This document shows, piece after piece, positions 34,757 through 42,847 of a DNA stretch of 64,000 nucleotides. Position numbers and translations under genes: made by a program. The stretch comes from a virus. Below the pieces are notes generated by a model. That model saw only the letters and a list, made by a program, of their open reading frames with translations. It was not told the origin of the DNA and searched no databases. Where the stretch lies: positions 44,632 to 108,631 of the IMG/VR virus record IMGVR_UViG_3300043424_000354, one strand, 5' to 3'. How positions within the stretch are numbered: the first letter of the stretch is position 1; the number at the start of each line of letters is the position of its first letter.

Positions 34757-35294
34757 AAATTGCGACGCTCCACCACTCTGGAACAGGACGATTTTTCCAC
34801 TTTGCCATACTTTTTTTCGCACCGATATAATAGTTTCGGTAGGACTGAACCGAGTCGGGAACTTTGTATTCGTCGGGCATAGCAGGAGTCGGTTGAGTTT
34901 TATGACCAACAGGAATATTGACTGGTGGTTTGCGCAACCAGTAAACAAGACGTTCAGTGGAATGATGCTTGCCGTAACGGTGCGTGTATTCTAGTAGAAG
35001 TTCCTGAAACAAACACATCAACCAAGTATAGTTATTGTTGGATTGACGAACCCAAACAGCACTGGGATGATTGACATGCGATGCTTTGTAAAGATGCTGT
35101 TCGAGGTCAGGGTCGGGCAATCGCCAACGCTTAATTTTGCGACCAGAGGAAGCATCAATATATTCCTCGCCGTCTAGCATACGATGCGCAGTTGAAAGCA
35201 ATTGCGCATACTCGAGAATCATCTTGACGACATGTTTGTCAACATGCATTTCGGCGCAGATCTTAGGATCTGGGTGTAGATAAAAGATATTCAT
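34755..35294 (-). CDS. Conserved T4-like marine phage protein, function unknown
   Basis: 179 residues. The N-terminus has D-x-x-x-C-A-E-M-H-V-D-K-H-V-V-K-M-I-L-E-Y-A-Q-L-L-S-T-A-H-R. The His/Asp/Lys-rich helix is strongly conserved in my memory of T4-like cyanophage and pelagiphage proteins. Further on are H-x-x-H-P-S-A-V-W-V-R-Q-S, W-L-x-x-L-F-x-E-L-L-x-E-Y, H-R-Y-G-K-x-H and P-x-x-M-P-D-E-Y. The many invariant His/Arg/Asp residues suggest an enzyme or nucleic-acid binder. No named domain is assigned. It ends at a terminator and probably forms a short operon with the upstream 94-residue gene. Confidence 0.75.
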   Translation of the reverse strand: MNIFYLHPDPKICAEMHVDKHVVKMILEYAQLLSTAHRMLDGEEYIDASSGRKIKRWRLPDPDLEQHLYKASHVNHPSAVWVRQSNNNYTWLMCLFQELLLEYTHRYGKHHSTERLVYWLRKPPVNIPVGHKTQPTPAMPDEYKVPDSVQSYRNYYIGAKKSMAKWKNRPVPEWWSVAI

Positions 35295-35300
35295 AATATA

Positions 35301-35585
35301 TTAGTTCTCAATTTTAAATGGGATCTCTTCAATAGACTTTCGGATGCACTTGATATGTTCTTTAGTCATATTCGAAATATACTCGGATTCTAGAGCAAAG
35401 TCAATACATTTTATCACATCAACTGGATCCATTTTCACCAAATCGTCGATTATTGCTCGTTGTTCAGTTTCGCCGAAAGCATTTACGCAAAAAAGAACAA
35501 TATCAATATCCATATCTGAATACAACGGTATTCGGTATAACCGCTTCCCGAAGAACTTATCAGGGAATTTGAGTATCTCTGCCAT
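35301..35585 (-). CDS. Hypothetical 94-residue protein, likely leaderless late mRNA
   Basis: 94 residues, acidic-to-neutral, with alternating hydrophobic strands (I-P-L-Y-S-D-M-D-I-D-I-V-L-F-C-V-N) and a C-terminal helix. No metal motif is visible. The ATG at 35585 follows an AATAAATA box by five bases and has no Shine-Dalgarno in between. It precedes the conserved 179-residue gene by six bases. Function is not recognised. Confidence 0.65.
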   Translation of the reverse strand: MAEILKFPDKFFGKRLYRIPLYSDMDIDIVLFCVNAFGETEQRAIIDDLVKMDPVDVIKCIDFALESEYISNMTKEHIKCIRKSIEEIPFKIEN

Positions 35586-35590
35586 GATAT

Positions 35591-35598
35591 TATTTATT
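35591..35598 (-). promoter_or_regulatory. Late promoter AATAAATA placed for leaderless mRNA
   Basis: A one-mismatch late box on the minus strand at the very end of the carbamoyltransferase gene. Predicted +1 equals the A of the ATG at 35585. Confidence 0.45.
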
Positions 35599-37030
35599 AA
35601 AAGACCTTCACATTATACATGCCTTGAAACATCTTAGCGTCTTTCTCGTCATTAACCATCGGAAATCCTTTAATGTTCAGACTAGTATTGAGTAGCATCG
35701 GACAACCCGACCACAGATACCATTCGTTCAAGAGATTCCAAAGATCAGGATGCTGTTCTTTTGTTACAGTCTGGACGCGAGAAGTCCCGTCTGCATGAAC
35801 AATAGCAGGAAACTGATCAGGATATTTACATCTTGAAGTATATTGCATATACGGGGATGATTCAACTGGCATGTCAAAATATTCGCTTGCATGCTCTGCC
35901 ATGATGACAGGCGCGAATGGTCTAAATTTTTGCCTTCGTTTGATTGCATTTACTCTATCCTTAATATCAGATCTTGTGGGATCTGCGAGCAAACTCCGAT
36001 TACCCAACGCTCTGGGACCAAACTCCGCAGGTCCATTAGCAACACCAACTATACCTGATTTTCGCAGTTCTGTCAATAGATTTCCAATAGGATATGGTCC
36101 AGGAATATTTTCGCCGAGATATGGACCCTTCCAGTTTAGTTTCCTGCGATTATTAGCAGCGATTGCACCAAGACTGCTTCCTGCGTCTCCTGGGTTTGGC
36201 ATAATCCACAAATTTGGGAAGTATTCTATGGCAATAGAATTTGCGCTGCAGTTTAATGCACATCCACCCATGATAACAAGGTTGCGCTGTTTCCAGTTTG
36301 TCAGGTTGCCTGTTCTTACAATCAAATCTCTGAAGAGAACTTCGTAAACCCACTGCGCAGATGCAGCAATATCATAATGATCTTGCTCAGTATTAAGTTC
36401 TGGTTTCCACCACTGACAACCGCGATGTAGATTTTCTTCATTGTAAAGATTCAATAATTCAAGACCGTATTTGTTTTTACCGTATGCCGCCATACCCATG
36501 AGGATATATTCGTCCTCGTTCGGTTTTAACCCAACACGCTGTGTCATTGCTGAATAAAAAAGACCGATGGACTTGGGATATTCCATCGACCAAACCTTCT
36601 TCATCTTCTCACCAGATGCATTCCATATAGTGGCAGTATCAAACTCACCAATCGCATCGATTACTAACACAGCAGCATCATCGAACGGTGAAGTATAGAA
36701 TCCTGCCGCAGCGTGAGATTCATGGTGATATGCAAACTCTACGGGGATACCTTCCAGACCGAAGTGCTTCAGATACTGGCGAACGCTGAAACGAACTAGA
36801 CCTTGACCTGCTAGAAATCTGCGCATTCCTCGAAGTTTAGGTTTCTCATACCAGTGTATTACTTCTGGTTTACCAAACTCTAATGCTGCGTTGATCAGGT
36901 CAGCATTTAGATGCTTGTCGTTTTTGATTCCGCTGTAACGCTCTGCATGAGAGGCGAATAAAATTTCGTCACCCTCCACTACGGTAAGAGCAGCATCATG
37001 CGCTGCGGCAGAGATTCCCCATTCAATCAC
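35597..37030 (-). CDS. Carbamoyltransferase (NodU/CmcH/TobZ family)
   Basis: The GTG start at 37030 overlaps the preceding stop as GTGA; 477 residues. The N-terminal Kae1-like part begins W-G-I-S-A-A-A-H-D-A-A, then H-H-x-S-H-A-A-A-G-F-Y (metal/nucleotide site) and V-I-D-A-I-G-E. Next come G-G-C-A-L-N-C-x-x-N and N-P-G-D-A-G-S-S-L-G-A. The C-terminal YrdC-like part has N-G-x-x-E-F-G-P-R-A-L-G-N-R-S and F-R-P-F-A-P. It transfers carbamoyl from carbamoyl phosphate to a hydroxyl. The family acts on sugars, antibiotics and, in some phages, hydroxymethylcytosine. It is the last gene of the radical-SAM operon, but a TET-type enzyme at 58-60 kb offers an alternative substrate source. Confidence 0.9.
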   Translation of the reverse strand: MIEWGISAAAHDAALTVVEGDEILFASHAERYSGIKNDKHLNADLINAALEFGKPEVIHWYEKPKLRGMRRFLAGQGLVRFSVRQYLKHFGLEGIPVEFAYHHESHAAAGFYTSPFDDAAVLVIDAIGEFDTATIWNASGEKMKKVWSMEYPKSIGLFYSAMTQRVGLKPNEDEYILMGMAAYGKNKYGLELLNLYNEENLHRGCQWWKPELNTEQDHYDIAASAQWVYEVLFRDLIVRTGNLTNWKQRNLVIMGGCALNCSANSIAIEYFPNLWIMPNPGDAGSSLGAIAANNRRKLNWKGPYLGENIPGPYPIGNLLTELRKSGIVGVANGPAEFGPRALGNRSLLADPTRSDIKDRVNAIKRRQKFRPFAPVIMAEHASEYFDMPVESSPYMQYTSRCKYPDQFPAIVHADGTSRVQTVTKEQHPDLWNLLNEWYLWSGCPMLLNTSLNIKGFPMVNDEKDAKMFQGMYNVKVF

Positions 37031-38355
37031 TTATATAACCATTCAAGTTCTGGAAAGGTTTTCATGAAATCTGTATTTCGAACATTATCAAGTTTGGAAT
37101 ATTCTTCCATATGTTTTAAGTAATCTTCGCCGTCATAATCAAAGAAATCCATGTCTTTTTGATCAATTTTTCGCATTTCTTTGATTTTTTCTATTGAATT
37201 AATAATACTTTGTTTTTTATATGGATTAGAAGCATTCGGTATGACAGTATCCAAATACCATGTTTCAAACTCCTCTAACGACCGAATAACATATTCCCAG
37301 TGTTGCTGTGGAATATTCATTACATTCAAATGCTTTGGTGTTCGTATTAGATTGGTAAACAAGAAATATTCAAAGGTTGGATGATATTTGTTACTTTCCT
37401 GATATATACCTATAGAAAGAAATTCTTGAACCATTTCCTTTAATCTGTGCATATTTAAGGCACTCAATACAGGTGCAATACACAATTTATGCGTAGGATT
37501 ATGTTCAGTGTTTATTTCCTCGAAGCAATCATGAATTTTTTTGAGATTCTGTGAAACACTATCCCATTTTGCGGGCCACCGTATATAATTAAATCTATCC
37601 CCGACTTCATCGATACTCGCCATTATTAACACTGATTTAAACTGTTTCCAGTACTCTAGAACATCTTTATCCTTATTCTTCAGCGTGCTACAATTTGTAG
37701 AATATACAAGATCAATTTCTTTTGCTCGATCTGCCTCTATAAGTTTATCAAGAGTATACCAGTGATATTTTGACAACATCGGTTCGCCTCCAGCAAAATA
37801 AATGTTATCAACGCTGTCCAAATTATCATCAATTAATTGATATGCTATCGTATCGTCAGTTGGTTCGATAAATTTCGGAGAAGTTGGAGGTATATTTAAT
37901 TTTTGCATGAGATCATACCAACTAGAACTCAACGCATGACCGCAAGTAATGCATGCTTGGTTACAATGATTGGAGAATCTAAAATCAATATACTTCAATT
38001 TGTTCGTAGTCATTGATCCATCTTCAAGTAACTGACTCATGTAATAATCATAATTTGATTCGTATTGGGTGTTGCGCCACTTTCTTGAACTGGTATCGGA
38101 AAACTTTTCAGTGTCATAACAGAAAGAACATATTGGATTCTTTTCACCTGCTATCATTCTACGTCGAAATTCTTTATACTCTTCGCCATTCCAAATTTCT
38201 TCCCACGAAGAAACCATGTTTATATTTCCAAGTGGCGGTTTTGTCATGTCCCCCACGCAACAAGGCATAACATTTCCGTTAGGTGCCACGTATGTATGGA
38301 GCAATCCCAACATACAAAAAGAAGGATTTTCTTTGAGATTATAATCTTTAGTCAT
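37027..38355 (-). CDS. Radical SAM enzyme with N-terminal twitch domain (no. 6)
   Basis: 442 residues. The N-terminal auxiliary cluster-type region has C14, the C32-C33 pair after P-N-G-N-V-M, and C76-x2-C79. It is followed by the radical SAM core C131-x3-C135-x2-C138 (H-C-N-Q-A-C-I-T-C), F-A-G-G-E-P for SAM binding and S-T-N-C-S. Further core strands are visible (I-M-A-S-I-D-E), with a helical C-terminus. It is one of five proteins here with the same twitch-then-core order. It starts within the 34-residue ORF's stop region and overlaps the carbamoyltransferase start. The substrate is unknown; peptide, nucleotide and glycan targets are all possible for this fold. Confidence 0.85.
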   Translation of the reverse strand: MTKDYNLKENPSFCMLGLLHTYVAPNGNVMPCCVGDMTKPPLGNINMVSSWEEIWNGEEYKEFRRRMIAGEKNPICSFCYDTEKFSDTSSRKWRNTQYESNYDYYMSQLLEDGSMTTNKLKYIDFRFSNHCNQACITCGHALSSSWYDLMQKLNIPPTSPKFIEPTDDTIAYQLIDDNLDSVDNIYFAGGEPMLSKYHWYTLDKLIEADRAKEIDLVYSTNCSTLKNKDKDVLEYWKQFKSVLIMASIDEVGDRFNYIRWPAKWDSVSQNLKKIHDCFEEINTEHNPTHKLCIAPVLSALNMHRLKEMVQEFLSIGIYQESNKYHPTFEYFLFTNLIRTPKHLNVMNIPQQHWEYVIRSLEEFETWYLDTVIPNASNPYKKQSIINSIEKIKEMRKIDQKDMDFFDYDGEDYLKHMEEYSKLDNVRNTDFMKTFPELEWLYK

Positions 38356-38452
38356 AGATAAATGGATCCAATTTTTTCAATTTCTCTAATCTCTTCTTTA
38401 ATTTTCTTTTGCGAATTAATGCACGAAATAATTCTACTATCTTGTTAACCAT
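38348..38452 (-). CDS. 34-residue basic amphipathic peptide inside the radical-SAM operon
   Basis: ATG at 38452 with GGGAG six bases upstream. It overlaps the SGNH hydrolase stop by eight bases and the next radical SAM gene by eight bases. The peptide opens M-V-N-K-I-V-E-L-F-R-A-L-I-R-K-R-K-L-K-K and ends K-K-L-D-P-F-I-Y-D. It should form a cationic amphipathic helix with a short acidic/aromatic tail. The strong ribosome site and overlapping reading frames argue that it is translated. It could be a modified-peptide precursor, a membrane anchor or an enzyme partner; nothing distinguishes these yet. Confidence 0.65.
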   Translation of the reverse strand: MVNKIVELFRALIRKRKLKKRLEKLKKLDPFIYD

Positions 38453-39248
38453 CTATAACTCCCGTCGTGATTAATTCATCAAACATATGATTGGCGAATT
38501 TCTTGTGAACATCGACAACTGGATGCCCCCATCCATGCGTATATTTCTCTATCTCCTCCACGACCACGAAATTAGAAAGAGAAACTTCCGGAGACAACAA
38601 ATTATCAAACTTTACATTGTCCAACCAAGGTAATTTACTTTTATACCCGCTCAATACTAATCGAATTGATTGTAACGATTGAACTGTCATGACAATTTTC
38701 AACCTATTACCCAAAGATTTTGACAGGTAGTCTAGATATTTTGCATGCTTGATGTATTCCCACATCAAATTACAATCTGTTGCCCACGTGTCTAGTAATG
38801 CATCGTTCAACTTGGCACTGTGCGTCCATCGAGAATCTCCCACGAATTTGGTAATCATTATTCCGGAATCGGAAACCCAAGAAAATCTTACTGGACAAGT
38901 TAAACCAACAAAAATAAGATCAGTTTCTACGATTTCATTGGAAACAATATCGCGTTCAATGTTGTAGATAAACTCGTTTATACTAGTTCCCATTTTAGCG
39001 CGATTTGAACACGAGACCCCCAACCGCTCTGCGATATAATTAGGCCAAGCAAGTTGTGATGACAATAATGTGCAACGAATTCGCGTTTCCTCATTCCCAT
39101 AAACACCCTCGACGCAATGTATACCATGCTTGCGTTTGTAAGCATCAATTTCTTCATGCGGTTTGTTCAAGATAATAGCATCTGCCAGTTCTTGCCCAGC
39201 AGTGTAACTGCAACCATATGCAACTACTCTATTAATATTGAGTGCCAT
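38445..39248 (-). CDS. SGNH/GDSL-type hydrolase
   Basis: 267 residues. Block I is Y-G-C-S-Y-T-A-G with the candidate nucleophile Ser (residue ~14). A G-x-S-x-N equivalent appears as K-M-G-T-S-I-N, and block V is H-P-V-V-D-V-H-x-x-F-A, supplying Asp/His. Such enzymes remove acyl groups from sugars, peptides or lipids. Its first codons overlap radical SAM no. 5 by 25 bases. A second SGNH gene lies at 62188-62967. An esterase acting on the same molecule as the operon's other enzymes is inferred. Confidence 0.75.
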   Translation of the reverse strand: MALNINRVVAYGCSYTAGQELADAIILNKPHEEIDAYKRKHGIHCVEGVYGNEETRIRCTLLSSQLAWPNYIAERLGVSCSNRAKMGTSINEFIYNIERDIVSNEIVETDLIFVGLTCPVRFSWVSDSGIMITKFVGDSRWTHSAKLNDALLDTWATDCNLMWEYIKHAKYLDYLSKSLGNRLKIVMTVQSLQSIRLVLSGYKSKLPWLDNVKFDNLLSPEVSLSNFVVVEEIEKYTHGWGHPVVDVHKKFANHMFDELITTGVIDG

Positions 39249-40378
39249 TCTGGAAAACTTTCGTTAAAATGGTTGTTTCTATACTTATCATGCGAAGAAG
39301 TTACTCGCAGAAATTGATTAAATTCTTCTGAATCGGATATATTACTTCCTAACATATTAGTTATAACATCAAGTTTATCCGAGTATGCAAGCAGACGATC
39401 GCGTACGAGTTCTTTTTTATTTTCTGGTATGTTAGTTATACTGAGATGCGTAGGAGTAAATAACATATTGTAGTATATACCAATATGCGGAAAATTTTCT
39501 CGCATAAATTGATCAAAATTAACTGTATCCCAAATATTATATAGACTTACGGTATAGCAAAAATCAACTGTTATATTATTGTTTTCCTGCATAAGATCTG
39601 AATACTTACGAATAACATCCAGTACAGTATCCCATTTTGCTGGATATCTCATATATTCGAATGCAGAAGCAATACCATCAATGGAAAGAGAAATATTCAC
39701 TTTCTTAAATTGTTTTAGTATTGTTATTTGATCATCAGACGGATATATTGTTGAGTTGGTGTTAAAATGGAGTTCTTGCGTCTGCGCATTACCCTCGTTT
39801 ACGGATTTGCCGAGTATTTCCCACGATCGTTTAATTAATAGAGGTTCTCCACCGTAAAAGTCTATGGTGCTCGCCTTAGGTATCCAATCAACAAGAGTAT
39901 TCCACACATTAGTGTTGCTGTCATCATATATGTGCTGTATCTTTTTATATCTACTAAGAAAATCAGTTTTATTTTGCCAAGAAGCATTAATATCAAACCA
40001 TTCGTTTACCCAAGAACTGCTGCTATCTGGATTACAAGTTCTACAACGCAAGTTACATGCATTGCCAAGTTTTAAATCCAATAATTGCGGAGTTTCCGCT
40101 GCCAACAGATCTCTATTATTTTCTCTCTGTCGTTTGCTTTCTCTACCATTTCTTTCTTCAATCCAGCATATATCACAAGTTGGATTTTCAATTCCTGCTT
40201 CTAAATCCCATAGAAGTTTCTTTCTAGAATCAGATTGCCAAATATCTTGTAAAGAATCTTTACTTAGATTGTATTCCTCGCCTGCTTTATCGGCAAATGG
40301 TTTTGCTAAGCAACATGGTCTTACTCTACCGACAGTATCGATTTCTATACCACATAATGCCTGCAAACAGGTTTTCAT
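39224..40378 (-). CDS. Radical SAM enzyme with N-terminal twitch domain (no. 5)
   Basis: The start at 40378 (MKTCLQALCG) overlaps the preceding stop as ATGA; 384 residues. The N-terminal region has C4, C22-C23 and C68-x2-C71 with I-W-x-S-D-S-R-K-K before it, as in SPASM/twitch segments. The core is C108-x3-C112-x2-C115 (C-N-L-R-C-R-T-C), Y-G-G-E-P, T-N-S-T and S-I-D-G. It shares the R-Y-P-A-K-W-D motif with no. 6 and R-N-P-A-K-W with no. 4, so these three are close paralogues. The target is unknown. Confidence 0.85.
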   Translation of the reverse strand: MKTCLQALCGIEIDTVGRVRPCCLAKPFADKAGEEYNLSKDSLQDIWQSDSRKKLLWDLEAGIENPTCDICWIEERNGRESKRQRENNRDLLAAETPQLLDLKLGNACNLRCRTCNPDSSSSWVNEWFDINASWQNKTDFLSRYKKIQHIYDDSNTNVWNTLVDWIPKASTIDFYGGEPLLIKRSWEILGKSVNEGNAQTQELHFNTNSTIYPSDDQITILKQFKKVNISLSIDGIASAFEYMRYPAKWDTVLDVIRKYSDLMQENNNITVDFCYTVSLYNIWDTVNFDQFMRENFPHIGIYYNMLFTPTHLSITNIPENKKELVRDRLLAYSDKLDVITNMLGSNISDSEEFNQFLRVTSSHDKYRNNHFNESFPEWHSILIE

Positions 40379-41577
40379 AATTGTTCGGCCCAAGGATGCG
40401 TCTCAAAAAGATTTTGTCCGCGAATACCGTCCAAAAGTTTCTGTTTTTCCACAAACTTTTTCTGCAACACACTGTTAGTCAAATTAGATGTATTACTTTC
40501 AAGGTAATTGATTGTGTTTCTAATTTCATGACGATTGATTGTAATTTTTTCTTTAATGTTTTTTAGTTCTTGTAGATAGGAATAATAATAGGACTCCGGC
40601 ATTACATCTGCTTGTAAGAAATCCGGACGGTTAACAGGAATAACACCCATAGAAAGACCAAGTTCTTCGCACCACAAGAATAAATCACGAAGCGAGTTAT
40701 TAGACAAAGTGAGATTTTGCAAAGTCGGCGTCACACCGCATTCAATATTTTTGAATTCGGAAATTTCCGACATCAGCAATTTCATATTTCCTTCGATGGT
40801 TGTCCATTTAGCAGGATTGCGGATATACTCATATTGTTTACCCATTCCGTCGATACTCACGTTCAACTGAACAAACTTAAACTTCTTCCACATATCAATG
40901 AATTTCTTACCCAAGAAAATACCATTTGTATTGTATACGAGTTTAATTTTTGAAGAACTACCCGTCTCAATCAAGTAAGTCAGAAGTTCTTCATGCGCAT
41001 CAATAATAAGAGGTTCCCCTCCGATCATATAGATTTCCTGCAGAGTATCTAGATGTGGAGTAACAACATCACGCATATTGACGTTATCAACCCACTCAGA
41101 GGAATCATATCCCATCTCATAATATTCTCTAGACTCAGCATGAGTTTGAACTTCCTTGCCAATCAGAGAACTACTAAACGGTGCGCACATTCTGCACCTG
41201 AGATTGCATTTTTTACCCAGATCAAATTCTATTCTGAAAATTCCCAGTGGTTGCTCATCTTTTATTTGCTCGTAGATATCTGAATATCTCTGATTAATTG
41301 ACTGACGAAAACTCTGCATACCAGAATCTTCCATCTTCCAGCAGCGTCCACACAAAGGATGCCTTTTTCCTTCTAACATATATTCGCGCAATTCTTTGTG
41401 CGTGTGTGTATTCAGAAATCTGTCGACAGAATAATCTTCAAGTTGATTTATATTTGCCTTAACACCCTTCTCGCTTTCGATCTCAGCATAGATTGCATTA
41501 CAGCAAGGTCGCAATCCTCCATTAGATCCGATACTCAACAACATCCAAGGATAGGCGCATACTGTGTTATTTTCCAT
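40375..41577 (-). CDS. Radical SAM enzyme with N-terminal twitch domain (no. 4)
   Basis: 400 residues. Auxiliary cysteines are C7, C25-C26 (after S-N-G-G-L-R-P) and C76-x2-C79. The core motif is C124-x3-C128-x2-C131 (C-N-L-R-C-R-M-C), then I-G-G-E-P, Y-N-T-N-G and V-S-I-D-G-M. The last ~100 residues are helical, with the W-A-E-Q-L tail overlapping the next gene. It is a near paralogue of nos 5 and 6. The start overlaps no. 3 by 11 bases. Expect an iron-sulfur radical enzyme with a second cluster; the substrate is unknown. Confidence 0.85.
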   Translation of the reverse strand: MENNTVCAYPWMLLSIGSNGGLRPCCNAIYAEIESEKGVKANINQLEDYSVDRFLNTHTHKELREYMLEGKRHPLCGRCWKMEDSGMQSFRQSINQRYSDIYEQIKDEQPLGIFRIEFDLGKKCNLRCRMCAPFSSSLIGKEVQTHAESREYYEMGYDSSEWVDNVNMRDVVTPHLDTLQEIYMIGGEPLIIDAHEELLTYLIETGSSSKIKLVYNTNGIFLGKKFIDMWKKFKFVQLNVSIDGMGKQYEYIRNPAKWTTIEGNMKLLMSEISEFKNIECGVTPTLQNLTLSNNSLRDLFLWCEELGLSMGVIPVNRPDFLQADVMPESYYYSYLQELKNIKEKITINRHEIRNTINYLESNTSNLTNSVLQKKFVEKQKLLDGIRGQNLFETHPWAEQL

Positions 41578-42847
41578 CGGATTGTTCTCGTTCTTTTTGT
41601 TTGATTATCCCACGACTTGTTGTTCCTAGTTCGCCCTGATCCAGATTGTTATATTCTTCACCACAACAAGCACTGCACTGATAACTTCTCATTTCATGTT
41701 CGCGGTTAAAACTCAACGGAAGATACCGTTGATACAAAGGCGAAGCAATGATTTCTTCGATTGAATTTTTATGAAGAGAAATAGATTCCATACCACCATT
41801 CAAATCGATCATTCTTACCGATGAATCGTTTGTATTCCAAGTATCTGAATTTGATCTCCACTGTTCCCCGCCAAGGAAACAGCACGGATACACATTACCT
41901 GCACCATCGACAAAGATTTCATTCAAATTTTGATACTTGGATTTTCTTGCTCTACAAACAATCCCTAATGAGTTATGTTTGATTGAAGTATATTCCTTGC
42001 TCTCTGGATCGAAAACGTATATTTCCTTTTTAGATTTTGGATCCGGTGATAGTCTGTTAAACTCATCATTTGTAATATACTGCGGAATTAATCCCTTTGC
42101 TGCACGTTTGAACTCTACCGAGTTTTCATTTTGATAGATAGGATTAGTTGGTTGCTGCAGAGTATGGGTGTGCTGATCATTATCATAAACATCGAAGTAT
42201 CCCATACCGTCTTTGTATGAATGCCACCTTGTTGTCTTCTTGATATTAAAGAATGTAAATCCCAATTCCTCTGCAATCTTTCTTGCTTCTTCTACCTGAT
42301 GTTCATTGTGCTTGAATACAATATAATCCCATCGCGCCTTACCGCCAGCAGAGGTAAATGCTTTCATGTTTTCGTAAATCTTATCGAAATTAGTATTTCT
42401 TCTATAGAGATGGTTTGTATCCCACAATCCGTCTACTGAAAAGATGACATAATCCTGTCGTGTTCCATCCGGACCGCCATTCATAACGGTTGCCAATTCT
42501 TCCCACCAAGACTTAGATCTGGCGCTCCCATTAGTATGAATAACCAACCCAACGCGATCATTACACGATCTAATATATTTGTAAATTTCTAACGTGTCTT
42601 TTGCAGCGACTGGATCGCCGTAGTTACCGCATGCATAAATTCTTCGCATTTGCGAAAGGAATTCCGGAGAGAACCAAGTTTTGAACTGTTCTAGAGTGAT
42701 TTCCGTCATTGGTAAAATAGGATTCAGCATATTTCCGTGACTTATATAACGCGGACACATTGGGCATGCAGCATTACATCTAGTCGTCAGTTCTAAATGC
42801 ATACCAGTAAGTTCGCGATGAGATGCGTATAACGGTTCAACCATCAT
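41567..42847 (-). CDS. Radical SAM enzyme with C-terminal SPASM domain (no. 3)
   Basis: 426 residues. Unlike its neighbours, the core is at the N-terminus: C24-x3-C28-x2-C31 (R-C-N-A-A-C-P-M-C-P), preceded by M-H-L-E-L-T-T. The C-terminal ~130 residues form a SPASM-type domain: I-V-C-R-A-R, V-D-G-A-G-N-V-Y-P-C-C-F-L-G and a final C-S-A-C-C. The family includes peptide- and sulfatase-maturing enzymes. It overlaps both flanking genes. The different architecture suggests a distinct step, possibly on a peptide. That is inference only. Confidence 0.85.
   Translation of the reverse strand: MMVEPLYASHRELTGMHLELTTRCNAACPMCPRYISHGNMLNPILPMTEITLEQFKTWFSPEFLSQMRRIYACGNYGDPVAAKDTLEIYKYIRSCNDRVGLVIHTNGSARSKSWWEELATVMNGGPDGTRQDYVIFSVDGLWDTNHLYRRNTNFDKIYENMKAFTSAGGKARWDYIVFKHNEHQVEEARKIAEELGFTFFNIKKTTRWHSYKDGMGYFDVYDNDQHTHTLQQPTNPIYQNENSVEFKRAAKGLIPQYITNDEFNRLSPDPKSKKEIYVFDPESKEYTSIKHNSLGIVCRARKSKYQNLNEIFVDGAGNVYPCCFLGGEQWRSNSDTWNTNDSSVRMIDLNGGMESISLHKNSIEEIIASPLYQRYLPLSFNREHEMRSYQCSACCGEEYNNLDQGELGTTSRGIIKQKEREQSDGK

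Noticed and set aside
39864-40478. 204-residue plus-strand ORF antisense to radical SAM no. 5
   Set aside because: Leu/Ser-rich shadow frame covering a well-supported minus-strand gene; no ribosome site or motif.
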